From contig NC_088310.1 in NCBI RefSeq assembly GCF_910592395.1, positions 8,437,501 to 8,501,500 on the forward strand: 64,000 nucleotides of DNA, in the 5' to 3' direction. The position numbers were made by a program, and so were the translations under genes. Numbering within the stretch: position 1 is the first letter of the stretch; every line of letters begins with the position of its first letter. Shown piece by piece: positions 11,971 through 25,600 of the stretch. The notes beneath the pieces are model-generated. The model worked only from the letters and a program-made list of their open reading frames with translations, did not search any database and was not told the origin of the DNA. Source of the stretch: Lineus longissimus. Taxonomy: Eukaryota; Nemertea; Pilidiophora; Heteronemertea; Lineidae.

Positions 11971-13920
11971 AAGTCTAGACAGTGTCTTTGACTAGGCAGA
12001 TGGGGTTTAGGGGTATCTTTGAAGCCAGTTCACTTACAGATGAACTTCTGCAAACCCGCCTTCGCCCGAAACAGATGTCGCACAGATGCTGTTGAATGTA
12101 TTAGGTTGCGCACTGCTTGGGACATTCGCGTACTAGTCCGACAAGCCCAAGAGACGCACAGCGGTTTGGAGCCTATTTCAATGGGCTAAGTCACGTATAC
12201 ATGTACACGTAGAAGCAATGCATCGACCAATGGAATGGCAGCCACCTCCAGTGAAACTTTTCATAAAAAGTTTTTGGCGTTGGAGCTTCCATTTCACATA
12301 AACGGAATCTGCAGTGGTGTTCACATCTCCCACCATCTAACCCGTGACTCCAAGGATTGCTAGTTAATGACGGGTAAAGACGAGACTTGGCACGTATCCC
12401 TACCATTTCCTTCCTCGCATTCCGTTTTGGTTGTGCAGAGGAAGGGATAATCACGCTGTTTACGCCACTGTCTTGACATAGATTGATGCTGTCTAAATCG
12501 GCTGCAAATAGCCAATACATGTAGCTGCATGCTCGATTACATTGTCAACTCTAGTTGGTCATGCCAAGCCAGACACCAAATAAGATCAGCTCGCAGACGC
12601 TGCAAAAAATTTAATGTTAAAGTGATGCCTTACATTGAACTCCCCAAGGAAACGTGGCCGCCCAAAGACCATCTGGAGGAGAACAATGTCCGACGAGCTA
12701 ATGTTGATGGGACTGACGTGGGACAAGCCGCAAAGGGCAGCCAAGGACAAAAAAACTATGGATGGAACGTGTTGTGGCCTCGTCCAACTGGGGATGAAGG
12801 GCCTAAGTAAGTAACATTTCAAGCAAAAAACACAGACGATGCCTGATCAAGGAAACCAGGTTTGGCTACTAATACAATGTACAATCAAAGAAATTGAACT
12901 GGAAACCAGTCTCAATCCACTTTAATATAAAAAGAATTGCAGTTCTCATGGTCAGTTATAGTTTTGAAAAAGCACCAAAGGACATTTCCCCCTGTCTCAT
13001 TAACCTGAGTGTTTCGCCCAGCACGACGAGGGTTCGTTGCTCAGAAGTGGGACACTTTCTTGTAACGATTAATTGACACGTTTTTACGTGGCCCAGTGAC
13101 ATTGTTAAATGTTTTTAGTTAAAGAGAAACAAACGAGGAGAATGGGAAGCTCGAATAAGGAACTCAAACAGTGAGTTGTGGCTTATTTACCCGGCAAACT
13201 CAAATAGCGAGTAGGGGCCTATTCACACAGCAAAATCGTCCGATAATTGACTGGTGCGTGGCTCCTCAAAGAGAACAACTTACTCTCAGTGAAAGCGACA
13301 AATCAGAGGATATTGATCACACAGTAGACACTAATTTCAACAAATGGCCGAATTATGACCATATACTAGTTTTAGTATGTAAGCACATGTACACTGGGAG
13401 TTTATATTGTCAGACAGAGTGATGACGGCTTTACTCAATTTTTTTATCCAGCCAGAGGAGCGAACAATACGCTTAATATTGCAGTGGTAGTTGATGATAT
13501 CACAAATTTAAAGCAGTCATCTAATGCCACTATTATTAAGGGTGATCGTCGGAGCTATCCCATTTGAATGAAATATCTGATTGGCCAAACTGCCTCGACC
13601 ACGCGACTAATTCAGACTCCCTTGATTTGAGCCTTGATCAAATCTTTCGAAGTATCTTAAATCTATCGTTGCGACCGATACAAAAACGACTTTCCGTTGT
13701 CAGACTCTATCGGATTAAACATTGATCTGTCTATCACACGATGTATAACTCATCAATAACTATACCAGACACAACTTTAAAAAATGCAGATTTTTCATGG
13801 AACATTTTGGTTCGGACTGTATTTAAATATCATTTTTTGAAACCCGCCCAATATCACCGTTGCACCAACAACGAAGCTGCCAGTATACTCTTGATATGAC
13901 GATATCATCACCTTTCCATG
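11971..13920. other. non-coding stretch
   Basis: I found no supported gene. Open frames at 12191-12520 (minus, 109 codons) and 12529-12810 (plus, 93 codons) lack recognisable domains, and neither is flanked by a matching pair of splice sites. A small local duplication around caaacagtgag / caaatagcgag lies near 13165-13215. Confidence 0.4.
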
Positions 13921-13924
13921 GCCT

Positions 13925-14275
13925 CATCGAATTGACGGAATGAACGGAATAAACGCGGAATGTGACGGAAAGTGATAAAATATCGCGTGAAGCTTTCCAA
14001 TTTGAGGGAGTAACGGGAGATAATGCCGCTACTGACAATATGGAGTTACCGCGTGGAGGGCAGCTCTGGCATGTATTTATCATGTGAGCAAGATTTGTAT
14101 ATACCAACGCTTATTTCGGATGTATATTTCTGGCGACCCCACAGAAGAACCTTTTTGTCATAAGCTCCAGCTATAGTCCTCCCTTAAAATGGAAAACATA
14201 TCTCTACGGCTGTTTTCGGCATGATTTTATCATGTCCCATCATATTCCGTCCGTTCTGTCAATTCGAAGAAGCCC
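13925..14275. repeat. inverted repeat with about 55-bp diverged arms
   Basis: The left arm (tcgaattgacggaatgaacg, then gaataaa ... gtgataaaat) matches in reverse the right arm (attttatcatg ... attccgtccgttctgtcaattcga). About 230 bp lies between them. It probably represents a decayed foldback element. No ORF is shared by the arms. Confidence 0.55.
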
Positions 14276-15231
14276 TTATCCAGGGCCCAGACGATTTTTC
14301 TCCATCCCGCGTAAAGCTTCCATCACTGACTAGACTGACAAGACTTCTTACATGTTTATGTTTTCTTGCATGTATATGTGAATAGGTAAGTAGTGCAGAC
14401 ACTTAACACGTAATAAAAACAACGTTAACCTTAAAGAATACGGTTATCAAAATATGAATGTTTTCTCTCTGCGACTGCAGCGGAGTGAAGCATGCAGCGC
14501 ACGTGAGAAAAGAAGCCTCCGGATTGGAGTTCGGTTACTGACTCTTTCGAATATTTCGTATTTTGCATAGAGAGGAAGTACCGCCATACATCGTTACACT
14601 ATAGCATGTCAATGACCAGCTTCATCGGGACAGCAACCACAAGTTAACCATTAACCGTACGATTTGTTGTGGGGACATCTCGTCGATGATTCATTTAGAT
14701 GGTCCCATATAGGCCTACCTCGGCACGTGAGTTTCCCTCTCAAAAAACTCATTTGAAGCAAGCACATTGCTAGACGTAGGCCTATGGCGGAGTACTGGCA
14801 GTGCTCCAAGGTACACAACGAGCACTGTAACTTTCATGGTAACTGACCTTTACATGATGATCAAATGATTTTTTGTATCCGGCATACGTCTAGAAACTGT
14901 CAAATTGCTTTGAATTGTTTCTCCAGAGGAGAAAAGTCAGAGTGAAAACCAGACGGTGATAGTCTTCAACTCCCCCGTGATGGTAATCCTGTCAGCGATA
15001 AACATATGGAATTCTTGGAATATGCTCCAAGCATGCAGTGCTGACACTACATGTCAGATTACTTAGCCTACGCATAAAATAAACTTAGGCTGGACATTTA
15101 AAACAATTATTTTCAGAATATATTAACAGCCGCACGTTCACTACGATTAGCGCGGAAGAAAAAAATCCCTGTGAATATCGGTCTGCATGTGCCCGGGCGA
15201 GTGTGAGAGGTTGGACCCCAGGTGCCTCATG

Positions 15232-15435
15232 AGTCCGTTATAAATTTGAAATTTGATATTGAATTTCCGATTTTTTAATTATGTTTATATCCACTGAATA
15301 TAAATTTCAACATTTACACTATGTACACTGTTAAAAATATATAGATATGGGTCAATTTTCATCACATCGACAGGTCTAGTTACTGTTTTTCTGTGCCACC
15401 AGTGTAAACAATCTACACCGACGACGTACCCTTTA
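15232..15435. mobile_element. MITE, TTAAAGG/GCCGTTCG family, diverged copy 2
   Basis: The left end (ccgttataaatttgaaattt, then gatattgaatttcc) and the right end (gacgacgtaccctttaa) match the family seen at 11.75 and 19.39 kb, including an internal ttactgtttttctg core. This copy is degraded at its left terminus. Confidence 0.5.
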
Positions 15436-15810
15436 ATATGATCTAGTAATGAACCTACATATACGCTACTTGTGCCCGGTAGCCTTAGCCCGTGGGTTGA
15501 GACCAATGCATAACATATTCAAAGAGTCACAGTCCAGGATTTATTTTTTTTAAAACTGAACATTCTTGGCAAGTAATACTTATGTTCCGAAGAACTATGA
15601 GTTGGTCAGTTCGCGAAAACTAAATATCTTTTCTTTTCCAAAGAAAGAATTCAGTCCATGTGGCATAAGTTGGTTAGTTTTTCTTTAAAAGTTTTTCGGC
15701 AACGTTCCAGTAGATTCCAAGGATGAAAAATAATAAGTATTATCTCATACGCACAACACTGTGGAATCGTGGTCTTCTAACCGTCTATTGGTGGACTTGA
15801 TGTCCTTTAC

Positions 15811-16039
15811 TTTAAAGGCTACACCGTTCGATTTCATTACATTTACTTGTGGCACAGGTAAACAGAATTAAGACTGAAACATTACCTTAGTGCAGTTGAT
15901 AACGCTGAAACTGAGAGTTTATAGTATTTGTATATCAGTCTACGCAACAGTACTGTTGAATTAATGCTGAGTACATATTTACACAATTGGAAAATTTCAA
16001 ATTCTAATTCAATTTTTGGAATTTTGTAAGACCTTTAAT
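15811..16039. mobile_element. MITE, TTAAAGG/GCCGTTCG family, copy 3
   Basis: It starts tttaaaggctacaccgttcg and ends with aatttttggaattttgtaag acctttaa. It shares internal words (tgtatatcagtctacgcaac, acaattggaaaatttcaaat) with the copy at 19.39 kb. It is about 229 bp, has no ORF and is in the same orientation as copy 1. Confidence 0.65.
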
Positions 16040-17640
16040 GAAATCAACCGGGGGCGGTCAGCGGCAATCAATAATGAATGACAGTTGTATTGTTTGAACA
16101 ATAGTTTATAACGATAATGGTAGGAAATAGTAAAAATCGCTTCTGAGATATTGCACTATTAAGTGATGCATTGTAATGCAAGTGAATTACCCTTTTGACA
16201 GAATAAAGATGTTTTGAAATAGTTCCGCATGCTTCCAATGAAAATCGACCAAGTCAAATATGTAAGTTCAGCGATTAGGACGGCATACATAAATCATGTT
16301 TTTTTAAAAACTGAGCATCGTGCAGTTTAGATATTTTGATAGTGATGAGGTTACAACTGTAACGAAATCTATTTATTTTATTCTCACCTACGGGAAAAAA
16401 AACAGATGGTTGGTAGAAAATCAGTCCGTTTATTGATATTCGGATTGATACGGATGATACGTAGAAGTGTCAATATTTACCTGAAAACTATACGAACGGC
16501 ATGAATTTCGCCGAGGGAGGTACGGGGGCGGCCAGGTATGGATTGGATCAGCAGTCCGCTTTTTGTAGTCACGGCCTGCTTGTTGCTCAAAGCCAAATGC
16601 ACCAACGTGACGTTAACTTCAAACTTTAACATGTTACTGAACGAGATAACTTTTAGTTGGTTGGTCTCATTACCTGCATAAGTTATTGCGCAATAAATAT
16701 TTACATTTTTCGATACTTCTGCAGCCGAGCAGAATTATCTGGTCACTAATTAAACTCAAGACACCGTATTGAACTACCCATCGTAGTTTTGATGTCCTGA
16801 GGATGGAGTTACATGGAGGTTTGCTCCTTTTTTGTCAGATCAACAACGTGGTCGAAACAAAATTGAATATCACTATGGTTTGAGTGTTCCATTGGTGACT
16901 AAATATACCAAAGAACTTGATCGGGAGCAGAAGTGCTGAAGAATGTAAATGATTATTGCGCAAAAACAAATGCATGTAATGAAATCAAACACACTGGAAA
17001 TCAAAAGCATTGACCTAGCATCATGTGGCAGAAATCTGGTGAAAATTAAGTTCATATTTTAAACGTTGTTCAAGATTTTATAATCTGTACATGTAACAGC
17101 TCGTACAAAAGCAACGAAAGAGGCTTCCATAGACATATCACCAGAGCCGAGGCACGTGAGAATGAGCGCTCAACAGCCCGCGCACCCCCTCCCCACCCCA
17201 TGATAACTTCCGATGAAAGGAAATTATTTTCTAAGCAAAAATGCCCACATAGCATAGTATAATCTCCACCTTGAAACTTTCATCATTGGTAGCCTACGCA
17301 ATTGCATAAACATAGGATTTGCACGGAATGAACGTGTAAGAATCAATTGAAAAGAATGACAGGTTTTTAGTCTTTCCTGGGCGTAAAAAACAATCCACTC
17401 TAGTTAATGTGTCATGAAAATGTTTTCAAGGTTTTGCAAAGGGGAAAAAGGAAATGGACGCCCTAACCTACATTTGAACTTGTCGGTGCTAAGTTAAGTA
17501 TTTACCAAAGTCGAATCCAGAATCAGAGAAAGACCCCTGGCGCTTGTCAATATCAAAGTCGTGTCAATTTCTTTGTCAATTTGAAAGATTATTCCAAATG
17601 ATATCAATGGTCAATTTACTAAAACATTTTTTGAAATAAA
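16040..17640. other. non-coding stretch
   Basis: No gene, array or structured RNA is recognised. Sequence is A/T-rich with isolated short ORFs only. Confidence 0.4.
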
Positions 17641-18235
17641 ACGCGCGCCCCCTATACTCCATTTTATGAAAATATGGCACTTTTTTTGTTCATTTCTCGA
17701 AGGAAATGAAAGATTTGACGTAAAATGTTATATTTCATCTGAAACTTCAAAGTTTGACCTTGTGACCTTGGAAAGTAGGTCAAGGTCAAAAGCTTCTGGC
17801 ACAATATTAAGCATGTTCAAATGAATCAATGACATTCATTTGAAGATCACACATTGGTGGTTACTTGCTGTGTGACCAACATAGGATTTTATGACCTTGA
17901 CTAACTTACACCTGAAAAGTAGGTCACACTGACCTTAAAGTTTGTCAATTTGTAGAGATAAGTGTCTACATATCAAATTTGAAGAGTCCATGTCAAATAG
18001 TGACACCTGAAGGGAAATCTTGAACTTCGACCTCAGTGACCTTGAAAAGTAGGTCATATACAAAATCTGGGTGGAATGTGATATATGGCTTTGTTGGATA
18101 CATGGACCATAAAATTTCTTCACTCCGGCTACTACCATTGGCTTCAAAATGGCAAAAAATGGATGTTCAAAAACGCCTCCTGCAGAAAATAAGACAAACA
18201 CGCCTGAACAAATGAAAGAATGAAGACTTAAAGTT
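17640..18235. repeat. dispersed-repeat-like block rich in TGACCT/AGGTCA half-sites
   Basis: The block opens with cgcgccccctatactccatt and contains nine AGGTCA/TGACCT hexamers between about 17755 and 18055. They are often arranged as gaccttg-aaagtaggtca pairs, with several extended tcaaggtca or tgaccttg forms. Blocks of this wording are common as interspersed repeats in marine invertebrate genomes. The hexamer is also the nuclear-receptor half-site, and the extended form resembles a monomeric ERR/NR5A site. No coding frame is supported. Confidence 0.6.
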
Positions 18236-19390
18236 CCCGTTATCGCCGAATGCGCTCAACGCCACGGTGTCAGGTATTGGAACTAGACAATTTACTTGTT
18301 TGTCCCCAATGGTTCATTACCCCATCGTTACCATTAATATACCCTTAGTAATCTCTGGCCAGGAATGATGAGATACCCAGCATCTAGAGGAGACAGGTAA
18401 ACAGGAACTCTTCTTCTTGACGTGGTTCCTGTGGCTGGTCATTTCGGAAATGAACTCGATGTCAAAGCCTCTCCCACCACGAACCAATGACCATTCAGAC
18501 CGCTGTTACTGATCAATGAATGTGCGGTTTCATAGAAGTTAGGCAGATACGTGACACTCGTTGATCTGGCGTCCACGAATTAAGTTAAGATACGCGACAA
18601 TATTCAAATGAATGTAATGGTATCCTTGAATGGAGGCAAGACAAAGGGATGATATGATGTATTATGCAATCTTTGTGGTGGGATCAGTTTCCTCTCGTCA
18701 AAATACGTGTTGGCGTAAGTAACAGATAAACTATTGTATTTCCATTTAGACTACTGGAAACCAAAATTACTCCAGATAGACACATTACATTGTATGTGTC
18801 ATAGCGTATGCAAGCCTCGTTCATGACGCTGATGACGCCAAAGAAGACTACCTCAAAATCTGGAACAGAGCAAGGTAGCCCGGACATAAAAAAATAATAC
18901 TGAATACATAATTTCTCAAAAGATTGCGGAAAAGAATCACTACCCAAGTGTCCATTACTACTCACAAATTCCATCTCCAGTATCCCCATTCAGTTCGAGC
19001 GAACACTTTTTCTTTCATTGAGCAATTAAAGACCAGAAATAATCTGCATTAAATTATCTACATGTTTTGGTACATGTATAGAGCCAAAATTTTCTTATAT
19101 AAAATTCATGTAAATTTTCCTCGCAAAACTTTGCCCGTGTATGACTAACGTTACGACTTCTACAGAAACTTCTGGACATCAAAACCACAAAAACAGACGC
19201 AGATCTTTCTTCCCATTCCGAAGCAACAAATATGGGTTCTTGTGACCCCTTCACGGCAGGGATGCCCACCTCATTGATCAGTCTGAGCGATTACGTGGGC
19301 GTCTCTTTCCGGGTGCATGCAGTTTAACAGTCCGGTGAAGTACTAACCCTAGGACCCGCCCCATAATTACTTTTCTCACTTACCGGTTCT
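18236..19390. other. non-coding stretch
   Basis: Nothing beyond short open frames is seen. Confidence 0.4.
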
Positions 19391-19630
19391 AAAAGGGGTA
19401 CGCCGTTCGTAATTATTGGTGGTCCAGGAAAATAGAAATGCAGTAATGCTCAATGCCGCAGTGCAGTTATTATACATGCGAATTTTCTGAAACTTGGTAT
19501 TCACAGTTTTTGTATATCTGTCCATACAACGGCAGTGCTAAATTTTATTTTTAGTCCGTATTAACGCATTTGGAAATTCTCAATTTCAATTACAAATTTC
19601 AAATTTGCAACGAACGGCGTTGGCCTTTAA
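19391..19630. mobile_element. MITE, TTAAAGG/GCCGTTCG family, copy 4 (best preserved)
   Basis: The left end reads aaaaggggtacgccgttcgt and the right end cgaacggcgttggcctttaa. That is an inverted pair of about 20 bp with two indel differences. The 240-bp body has aaatttcaaatttgc, ctgtccatacaacggcagtg and ctggacca-type cores shared with copies 1-3. No ORF is present. Confidence 0.7.
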
Positions 19631-22400
19631 ACAGTTGTAATGTGTCTCCGATGAGGTTTTACCAAAAATAAACAGCCCAAACAGCCATAACCGTTTCAAT
19701 AGAAACCCCTGACAAAAATGCTTGATGATTTCGTTAGGTTGGAAAGAGATGTCACGAAATGATGCGGGGATCGTTTGACCTGTCACACTTCATCAGGCGC
19801 CTCACGCAGCGCGGCGATTCAAAGTACTGTTTACTGTCTCGCCGGACGTAGAAAATAGACTCGCCGGAATCCTTTGCCTGTCGGACTATTAGAGGGCTGT
19901 AGGCCACTACTCTCTGTTCCTTTCGCCCCTCGATTTCTTCATCCTCAAAGGATTCTTGCGAGTCTATTGCGCCTATTACCGCGGTAAAAATTTAAATCCC
20001 TGCACTGTAACAGGGTGTGGCGCGCTTCGTGCTCTTGCGCGCGAGCGAAATGATCCATCATCGTTCTCTATAGGTTGCGATATTGAAGTCCACAGATGCA
20101 GAACTCACGAAAAGTGCGGCTGTTGATTCTTTTTTGGTGGTGGTGGTGGTGGTGGGGGGGGGGGGGGAATTTTAATTATTATTTGAAGTTGGTGGCCGCT
20201 TATGCATCTGAGACATAGACGTGATGTTCCTAATACCTTTGGCGATAACAAAAGGCGGAATGCCAAAACAAAACCATCGAAAAACGGATGTTTCCGACCA
20301 ACGGGTAAGCAGAAAATGGTACTGTACATCCCCGGTGTCGGCGGAAGCCATGGCAATATGATAGTTGCGGTTGCTTCGCGAGAGGGCTCGGTCAACACAG
20401 CGTGGTCGATTACATGCGTGAGTTACTTAACCGGCTCCAGAGCACTTACCCCAAGATGTGTTCAGCGTACTCTAGCGAACTTGGCCGGGGTTTGACCAAC
20501 CCATTAGGCCGGCGAGAGTGAAATAAACACGAACTGGGCAAGAACCATCATAAGATTGAAAGACGGATGATTGGTTTGCTCATTCTCTGCTATTTGAGTG
20601 AGAAGTAAATGACATTAGCTGCATTTGCTTGCTTTGAGGGTATATCATGATTCATAGACGTATTAAATCTCAACACGAAGGTTGAAAAGTTGCAAATTTT
20701 GCCACGATGCTGTTTACTCTTGATTGATAATGATGTGGCAAGGCCGTCGTCACACCTTGCAAACAGAAAGATGGTGTGACCACTTAATTTGCATTTTCAC
20801 GGCAGTGATCCTACCTGCGTACTTCATATTCTAACCGATCCACGGAATGCGATAATCCCGTATAAAAAGCCATGAGACCGGCTCACAGATGTCACTGTAT
20901 TCTACGCGCCGACCACCAATCCAAAGCCACGACCGGCGCTCAACGCTGGTGCAAACGCGCCAACCTCTAGGCCGTAACGAAGATCCTCTATCAATGGCCA
21001 ACGGGTTGAGCCGTGCCATACTAACTGGGGGTGCAGTACAGTCAGGTGACAGGGAGACAATTCGTCATTTCTCGATCAAAGTTCGGCATGTCTCCCCCTA
21101 TAGCCATTCTCAATGCCTCGTCAATTGCAACAGTTGCGGTGAATATTCTCGTACCGTTTATTAAACATGAGGAGCTTTAAAGCCATAGATATCACGACAG
21201 TATACCTGCTGGTCTAAGGATTTTATTCAGGGGACATTGGGTCTTAACTTGTCATGCAGTTCCGTCAAAAATCTTGGAGGTTAGTCGAAATTGCACAATG
21301 GAAACATCAGTGCCTGTCACCTCTGAAGTCTCGGGTTTGCCTCCCGGTCTGTCTTGGATCGAATACTCAATGTAAAAAGAGGGGCGAGTCATCCGCTTCG
21401 CGATAGATTTTCCTTCGGCTACCCCGCCTTCCGCCTGCAATACATCGCCCAGAAAGTAGCTTTTACAGAAATTGGTTATAAAGCGAAAAAGATAAAAAGA
21501 AAGGATTATTTTCGTGTTTGTGCACAATTTCCTTTTGAAAACAGGCCTTTTCTGCAAGCTGAAACATTTTTTTTTCATTCGCTGACGTCGATTACCATTT
21601 GACCAAAACTTGTCGCCTTGGTCACATTGGTGGCTTTGAGAATGTCTCCAAAGCCGGCCCTATTTCTTAATATCCCCGTCCATCGTGAGCACCATTTTTA
21701 TAATGCCCTCTATTGTTACTGCTGCCTCACTTTTTGTATTGCAATTATGCGTCCAAATAAACACTTTTGTAGCCTGGGATTTGTGACTTCTTTGACGAGA
21801 CAGGATCTTGTATTTATATCAAATGTCGCCGGCGATTAATTTCTGTCTCCCACAAGCTATATTTCACAGTACAAGAGCTTAAACGGCGCTTCTCAACAGA
21901 GAAACTATAAAAAACCCAAAAAATGGAGAAAGCGCTTTTGAGGAAACGTTTTCGTATCAGACCAGCATGATTCTAAAGCCCTTCGTTTCATTGCGGCGAA
22001 TAAACAAAACTTAAGTCACAGCAACTGAAGATGGAACTTGATTTGATGTGATGTTAGTCATGGTATTCGACGATCTTAATGATAGGTAAATAATCTTCAT
22101 CAGTTATGCAGGGCACTGATGAAGCCATTAGTTACTGACCGTGACTTGACCCTCGCCATGGTAGTGACTCCTCATCCCCGGACAATCAGTTGGCGATAAG
22201 ACGGCCCGGTCAACATAAAGTCACTTGCGATGATTTACCGATACCACGGACTATACCAATTACATCCTGGAGAATCAGTTCCCCAGATTGCCGAGCATTT
22301 AAGGGTTTATGTACTATCTGAAAAATTATTCTAAATGCATCAGTCCTTTCACTTTTCATTCATTATTCTATTAAGACCTTCTTTGTCATACACATATTGA
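19631..22400. other. non-coding stretch; possible isolated TATA box
   Basis: A (GGT)n tract followed by a G13 run lies at 20138-20167. A cgtataaaaagcc motif at about 20858-20870 on the plus strand resembles a TATA box, and a 91-codon ORF begins at 20889. That ORF has no recognisable domain or splice signals, so I do not call a gene. Confidence 0.35.
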
Positions 22401-22401
22401 A

Positions 22402-22488
22402 TTGAAATGCATTTCCAATTTCTGATCTATCGATCTATAGATTTCTGATCTATAGATCAGAAGGTCAGAAATTGTAAATGCATTTCAA
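22402..22488. repeat. perfect-arm hairpin (cruciform-prone)
   Basis: The outer arms ttgaaatgcattt and aaatgcatttcaa enclose caatttctg / cagaaattg and a central ctatagat palindrome series. The 87 bp can fold almost end to end. It is probably a small foldback element. Confidence 0.75.
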
Positions 22489-22553
22489 CACTTCTGTCTT
22501 GGTCAACCACCATGTACTGCATGCAGTGAGGTTGAAAACAGCAACTTATCTTT

Positions 22554-22635
22554 GATCCTTATACGTATACGGATAAAACTCGGCAGAAAGAAGATGAATT
22601 GTGTGTACATTTCAATCCGTATACGTGTAAGGATC
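22554..22635. repeat. inverted repeat, 21-bp arms
   Basis: The left arm, gatccttatacgtatacgga followed by t, pairs with the right arm ending gtgtaaggatc. There is one mismatch, and the loop is about 40 bp. It lies only 66 bp from the hairpin at 22402-22488. Confidence 0.75.
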
Positions 22636-22639
22636 CGTG

Positions 22640-25600
22640 ATAAGTCAGTGATCATAAGCAGAACGCAACGTTTGAAAGGTAAAGCAGCTTGGCCTTTACT
22701 ATAAAAGTGTTTCTCTCGCTTTTCTACTTTTCAAAGGATCGGTCACCCGGAGGAAGTCTTAGATCTGTTAGCTTAATCTGGATCTGGATCTGTAATATTT
22801 TTGTACTTTCATTGTTCTTTTAACTGACACTCGTGTACGAAAATACTCAAAAATATGTTTGTAGATATAGTGTTTTTAAAGATAACAAGTCGTGTTAATC
22901 AGCCGATCATAACGCAAAACAACAAAACGGAACTGTGTTTTTTTAGAACATAGGATCGTGAAACTCGGATGGTTCATTGCCATCACGAGACCTAATTCGT
23001 GGTGGGTCATTTCCGGTAGCCATGTTCCAACTATATTTTTGGCCCGGAATTACAATTTCCGTCGCTTCAATGTTGCCGAGAGAGTTTGTGGTGGGCAGGT
23101 ATACTATCAAACGTGTCAATTACTTCCGCGCTTTAAAGAGAAAGATATTTGATTTCAAGCCTTAGGAGCGGTAAAATCATAGTATAGTGTACGACAATAA
23201 ACGTAGATGTACGATCTATCTACATTGTATTCACCATCATTGGTGTTTTGTAAAAAAACTTACCAGACATACCCGGGAACAAATGGCGTGTTAAATAGAA
23301 ATATCAACTTCAGCCGACATTTTTTTGAATAATTGCCGCCCTCCATAATAGAACTCGCTTTATCGTCTATAAGCAGCAGTGGTGGCTTGTAACCTTGAAA
23401 TCAGGACTGACTGTAAATTCCAAAAGAGTTCTATTCTTTACCCGGGACTCTGAATTGTCGGAACACTCTTCTCGAAAAAAGTTTTTTAAGCTTTTGAAAA
23501 ACATTAAAAAGTTATACGGCCAAGGTTTTTTTTGGTTTTTCATCAAATTGAAAAAGCTTTTTAAGATTCTGGGAAAAATGTAAGAAACGGTTTTGAAACC
23601 CTCAAAGCTTTTCATGTTCGTGTTGGCTGAAAAAACCTCTAAAGCCCTTTTAAAGGCTTAGAAACCTTTATTTCTAAGAGTTCACATGACAAAAAGTGCC
23701 TCCTGTTTTTGGAAGTGAAGGAAATGGTCAGTGGCGACAATATTGACGTCGTTTCCGTGCAGGTGTAGCTGCTTCTCGGTACTTGGTGACATCAGCATCA
23801 GAAATTGTCATTCACCTACTTTATTTATGATGTCAACAATATATATTGGGACCTTAGAAGCATCATACCGACACCAGCGCTGTAAATAAAGCTACGGCAG
23901 GTGGATCTTGCCGGCAATCAAACTTCTGTTCGATTGCTGTCATCACTATCGCGCCCACCCCCGCTCAGACATGACAGAAGCAATTTCTGAGGCGGCATCG
24001 GAAAACTATTAATAACCTAGTCAGGCAGATTCCATGCCGGTGTAACATCTGTAGATGTACCTTATATGTCAGTGTTTCCATACAAATGACAGGTCAAGTA
24101 CGTATTTCCGCGATACGCAATAGCAAATTTTCCAATTCACTTACAAATTTCTAATTTTCAACGAGCGGCGTATATGTCTTTAAGGGTCAACAATAACAAA
24201 CCTTTTATCAAAATGCAAAGTTAAAGAGACGCGGCTACAAAAAGAATAAAATAAAGTAAAGGAACTTCCATGAATGTGTGTACATTCAGTGAAAAGGGTC
24301 TTTAAAAGAGGATCCGATAACTTAAATTATGCTTTTAGTACGAGAAGAGTCAATGATACCGAACACTAATCATTAGAAACTAGAAAAATTTGCACCAGTG
24401 CACACCGAACCTGTAAAATTAGTCAGGCACCAGACATGGCCACCGCGTGATCTTGTGACCGTGGCACTTGGGAGTAATCGTGACAAACTCCTACCTTTGA
24501 ATCCACACAGATGATTCTGTCAAAAAATCCAATTTCGAGAGAGTTTATCAATGTCCTAACGGATATGCTTTTGTAAAATTCCTCTCAAAGAACAATTAAA
24601 GCAACGTATTTTTATTTCTCAACTTTTCAGTCGGTAGAACTAAAGTGTTTATCACTGGTCCCCAGGAAGAAGTAGTCTTGATGACGTCATCAGAGTGAAG
24701 GCCTGTTTTGAAACAATTTAGGTCAAATTTGGTCAAGTCGGATCTGTTTTTGCTGGTCGATTCAGTGCCACACTGTATCTGTCCGACCTGAACAATAGTG
24801 CGTACATTATTTTCAAATAGTGTGTACATTATTTTGAAGGGATACGATTCAATAGATCGGAACCGGATCTAATAGGACACAGTATCATGCTAAAACAGTG
24901 AAAGCTCTATTAGGAGAAATTAGTGTGGCCAATACAATATAACAATAATATCGAATCAAGGATATTTGATAACGAAGTCGATATCAGTCATTTCAAGTTG
25001 TTACAGGTCCCTTCCTCAAATTCCTAACATTGACCATGATACGAAAACGACCTCCTAGTAGAGCCCGTTACGATTCATTGAATCATTTCTATTCAGGATT
25101 GTGAGTATCCCTGGAGGAAGTCCAGTAGAGTCATTACTTTAAACAATAACAAAATATCTAATCAAGGATATGATCACAATGAATTTGATATCAGTCCTTT
25201 CAAGATATAATTAAGAGGTTTTTAATATGTTTAAAGTTCTCTTCATTAAATTCTTAACGTTGAATCTATTCCAACTATTCCAATTTAGCCTATTATATCG
25301 GTACAAAACCGACAAAATATTATTTCCTTTATGTTCGCTGTCTCCAGTGAAATGTTTAGTTTAATTCGCTGCTCTTAGACACATGTATACATTGGGCAGG
25401 GACACGAAATTCGACAGAGTTGTGTGGTAAACTAAGAGGGATTGCCTTTATTGTTTGGAGTACTCGCAGTACATAGATTTATGCACACCAGGAAGTCGTA
25501 ATTCTGCGAAACAATGTATATCATCAAGAATAGATAACAACTGGTAATTTAGATGGTCAGAAACGCCAGGAAACCGTCTTTTAAAAAGGTCAACTTGCGT

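Noticed and set aside
12191-12810. Adjacent opposite-strand ORFs of 109 and 93 codons
   Set aside because: Composition is unremarkable. Neither has domains, convincing start context or paired splice sites.
20859-21164. TATA-like cgtataaaaagcc followed by a 91-codon ORF
   Set aside because: A single motif with no initiator, domain or splice evidence is insufficient to call a gene.
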